Part shown: piece by piece, positions 62,000-63,999 of the stretch
Numbering within the stretch: the stretch's first letter is position 1
Layout: every line of letters starts with the position of its first letter
Source: Pseudomonas sp.
GTDB taxonomy: Bacteria; Pseudomonadota; Gammaproteobacteria; Pseudomonadales; Pseudomonadaceae
NCBI RefSeq assembly: GCF_030684895.1
Contig: NZ_JAUXXP010000014.1
Location: forward strand, 1-63,999
DNA: 63,999 nucleotides
Direction of reading: 5' to 3'
Translations under genes and position numbers: made by a program
The notes under the pieces: model-generated
The model's input: the letters and a program-made list of their open reading frames with translations, nothing else
Told to the model about the DNA's origin: nothing
Database searches by the model: none

Positions 62000-63322
62000 C
62001 AGCAAAGTGCCGCGCAGCGAGTTGGGCATGGCTTCGTCGATATGCACATCGACAAACTGACCGATCAGGCGCGGGTTATCGCTGCGGAAGTTGACCACCC
62101 GATTGCTCTCGGTACGGCCCTGGAGCATGCCGGGGTCCTTTTTCGAGTAATCGTTAACCAGGATGCGCTGCACGGTGCCGGCCATACGTCGGCTGTTCTC
62201 AAAACCCTGCTGGGTGATGCGGTGTTGCAGCAGCGCGAGGCGCTGTTTTTTCAGCTCCAGCGGCGTGTCGTCTGGCAGGTCCGCCGCAGGGGTGCCGGGG
62301 CGCGAGCTGTAGACGAAGGAGTAGCAGAAGTCGAAACCGACATCCTCGACCAGCTTCATGGTCTGCTCGAAGTCTTTCTCGGTTTCCCCGGGGAAACCGA
62401 CGATAAAGTCCGAGCTGATCAGGATGTCCGGCACGGCGGCGCGCAGCTTGCGGATGCGCGACTTGTATTCCAGCGCGGTGTGGTTGCGCTTCATCGCCGC
62501 GAGAATGCGGTCGGAGCCCGATTGCACTGGCAGGTGCAGGTACTTCACCAGCTCGGGGATCTCGGCGTGGGCCTGGATCAGTGCGTCGGAGAATTCCAGC
62601 GGATGGCTGGTGGTGTAGCGGATACGGTCGATGCCATCGATGGCGGCGACGGCATACAGCAGCTCGGCAAAATCAGCGATCTGCCCGTTCTGGGTCGCGC
62701 CACGGTAGCCGTTGACGTTCTGCCCGAGCAGGGTGATTTCGCGCACGCCGTGTTCGGCCAGGTGGATGATTTCACCCAGCACATCGGCCATGGGCCTGCT
62801 GACTTCTTCGCCACGGGTATAAGGCACCACGCAGAAGGTGCAGTACTTGCTGCAGCCTTCCATCACCGACACATAGGCGCTGGGGCCATCGACGCGCGGC
62901 TCGGGCAGGCGGTCGAACTTCTCGATCTCGGGGAAGCTGATGTCGACCTGGGCGATCTTGGTGGTGCGCGCGGCGTCGATCATTTCCGGCAGGCGGTGCA
63001 GCGTTTGCGGGCCGAAGACCACGTCGACGTAGGGCGCGCGATCACGAATCGCCGCGCCTTCCTGGCTGGCTACGCAGCCACCGACGCCAATCACCAGGTC
63101 GGGGTTGGCAATCTTCAGCTTTTGCCAGCGGCCGAGTTGTGAGAACACCTTGTCCTGGGCTTTTTCACGGATCGAGCAGGTGTTGAGCAGGATGATGTCA
63201 GCGTCTGCGGCCTTCTCGGTGACTTCCAGGGCTTGATGTTCGCCCAGCAGGTCGATCATGCGCGAGCTGTCGTACTCGTTCATCTGGCAACCGTGGGTTT
63301 CGATATAAAGCTTCTTGGTCAT
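61997..63322 (-). CDS. miaB: tRNA-2-methylthio-N6-dimethylallyladenosine synthase MiaB
   Basis: A radical-SAM methylthiotransferase that modifies A37 of tRNAs reading UNN codons. At 441 aa it contains the N-terminal UPF0004 domain with its Fe-S cysteines ([27 protein letters not shown]), the radical-SAM CxxxCxxC in [15 protein letters not shown], and a C-terminal TRAM domain ([20 protein letters not shown]...). The stop codon lies inside a palindromic repeat, so the final residues LRGTLL are at the junction. It lies upstream of phoH on the same strand, with 175 bp between. Confidence 0.96.
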   Translation of the reverse strand: MTKKLYIETHGCQMNEYDSSRMIDLLGEHQALEVTEKAADADIILLNTCSIREKAQDKVFSQLGRWQKLKIANPDLVIGVGGCVASQEGAAIRDRAPYVDVVFGPQTLHRLPEMIDAARTTKIAQVDISFPEIEKFDRLPEPRVDGPSAYVSVMEGCSKYCTFCVVPYTRGEEVSRPMADVLGEIIHLAEHGVREITLLGQNVNGYRGATQNGQIADFAELLYAVAAIDGIDRIRYTTSHPLEFSDALIQAHAEIPELVKYLHLPVQSGSDRILAAMKRNHTALEYKSRIRKLRAAVPDILISSDFIVGFPGETEKDFEQTMKLVEDVGFDFCYSFVYSSRPGTPAADLPDDTPLELKKQRLALLQHRITQQGFENSRRMAGTVQRILVNDYSKKDPGMLQGRTESNRVVNFRSDNPRLIGQFVDVHIDEAMPNSLRGTLL

Positions 63323-63457
63323 GCGCGCTCAAAAAGGGTGATTCGAAGAACCGCGTATTATAGAGGCCGAAGGCTCGGGTTCCTAGCGTTGGCTGCTAGG
63401 CGGCTATGCTATGATCCGCGCCCTTTCAATTAACCCCTCGGTACGAACTGCATAGCC

Positions 63458-63781
63458 ATGAGCAAGCGCGAACCCATCTACAAGGTGATTTTCCTCAACC
63501 AGGGTCAGGTGTACGAGATGTACGCCAAGCAGATTTTTCAAAGCGATCTGTGGGGCTTTCTGGAAGTGGAGGAGTTCGTCTTTGGCGAGCGCACCCAAGT
63601 GGTGGTCGATCCCAGCGAGGAAAAGCTCAAGGCGCAGTTTGACGGTGTGGTGCGCAGCTTTATCCCCATGCACGCGATCATCCGCATCGACGAAGTCGAG
63701 CGCCTGGGCACGCCGAAGATCAGCGAGGCCAAGGGCGGCGGCAATGTGATGCCGTTTCCTATGCCCATGCCGGATAAGTAA
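63458..63781 (+). CDS. DUF1820 family protein
   Basis: A 107-aa protein (MSKREPIYKVIFLNQGQVYEMYAKQ...) of the DUF1820 family, unknown function. The fold looks beta-rich (YKVIFLN, YEMYAKQI and VVVDPSEEKLKAQF) with a Met/Pro-rich end (VMPFPMPMPDK). It is divergent from miaB. A possible promoter, TTGGCT (63389-63394) with TATGAT (63410-63415), has a short 15-bp spacer. Confidence 0.9.
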   Translation: MSKREPIYKVIFLNQGQVYEMYAKQIFQSDLWGFLEVEEFVFGERTQVVVDPSEEKLKAQFDGVVRSFIPMHAIIRIDEVERLGTPKISEAKGGGNVMPFPMPMPDK

Positions 63782-63810
63782 GCAGTCGGCATACGATCTG
63801 CTGCGCGTCG

Positions 63811-63894
63811 GCCCTGCTGCGTTGAAAACAGACTCGGGAATGCTCATGTACAAAAGTACACTCCGCTTCCTCGCCTGTTTTCGCCTTGCAGGGC
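63811..63894 (+). repeat. Structured intergenic repeat, copy 2
   Basis: The outer stem is GCCCTGC/GCAGGGC. Then come TGCGTTG, inner stem arm AAAACAG, centre ATGCTCATGTACA...GTACACTCCGCTT, and inner arm CTGTTTT, then CGCCTTGC. It lies 30 bp past the DUF1820 stop and may act as that gene's 3' end. Same family as 60254-60337, in the opposite orientation. Confidence 0.75.
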
Positions 63895-63944
63895 TCTAGC
63901 TCGCGAGATATTACGCAGCGTCTAAGCGTGTTAGATGGGTTGTA

Positions 63945-63999
63945 TCAGGGCAGCGGGGCAAACGGCGAGGTGAAGGTGTCGGCGTTCTGCAGTTCCAGC
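63945..63999 (-). CDS. 3' end of an unidentified gene (partial)
   Basis: The minus strand shows an open frame entering from the right edge and ending in TGA at 63947-63945; the last residues read LELQNADTFTSPFAPLP. The end is too short to identify. Its position convergent with a DUF1820 gene agrees with gene order remembered from P. aeruginosa. Confidence 0.4.
   Translation of the reverse strand, partial: LELQNADTFTSPFAPLP

Noticed and set aside
62042..63142. 366-codon plus-strand frame opposite miaB
   Set aside because: A shadow of miaB, which has all Fe-S and radical-SAM motifs on the minus strand.

Overview
The window is a chromosomal segment of a Pseudomonas (sensu lato) species. The evidence is the gene order (bamD/rluD/pgeF/clpB; pilD-pilC-pilB/pilA/nadC/ampDE; piuC-piuA; lnt-corC-ybeY-phoH-miaB), which as I remember it follows P. 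aeruginosa in long blocks, together with GC-rich coding sequence and many pseudomonad REP-type palindromes. Two tandem type IV pilin genes recall the pilAI/pilAII pair of naturally transformable P. stutzeri. I see no phage, insertion sequence, integron or CRISPR array.

Layout. 0.4-9.3 kb: outer-membrane assembly lipoprotein BamD, pseudouridine synthase RluD, PgeF, the ClpB disaggregase behind a sigma-32 type promoter, a PilZ protein next to a large DUF1631 protein, and a tRNA operon (Asn-Pro-Lys). 9.3-14.5 kb: NDH-2, several conserved small or unknown genes (DUF3094, MOSC, DUF1780, a membrane protein, and a 71-aa protein behind a perfect Anr/FNR box), YacG and CoaE. 14.7-19.7 kb: type IV pilus genes pilD, pilC, pilB and, divergently, two pilins. 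19.7-27.9 kb: NadC, a second DUF1631 protein, AmpD/AmpE, an ROK sugar kinase and a chemoreceptor, with a near-consensus Vfr/CRP site between the last two.

28-39.3 kb is the most distinctive part. It holds an NCS1-transporter/histidine-kinase/receiver fusion with its LuxR-type response regulator. Divergent from them are a UrtABCDE-type ABC importer and then FmdA (formamidase/acetamidase) and FmdB. No urease genes are present, so the cluster reads as a sensing, uptake and hydrolysis system for short amides or urea-like compounds. The same inverted repeat (TACGTC-N4-GACGTA type) lies in front of urtA (two copies, 22 bp apart) and in front of fmdA, which marks a likely regulon operator.

39-44 kb: TatD nuclease, a DUF559 protein in a repeat-rich patch, RF3, and ornithine decarboxylase behind a long structured leader. 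44-55 kb: iron-related genes (PiuC, an FMN-dependent 2-hydroxyacid dehydrogenase, a Fur box, the TonB receptor PiuA) and a set of flavodoxin-reductase, DUF4198, DUF2271 and PepSY proteins. 55-57.5 kb: 5-oxoprolinase pxpABC. 57.7-64 kb: Lnt, CorC, YbeY, PhoH, MiaB, a DUF1820 protein, and the end of an unidentified gene at the right edge. Intergenic regions carry at least five families of inverted repeats. One of them occurs twice with compensatory changes in its stems.
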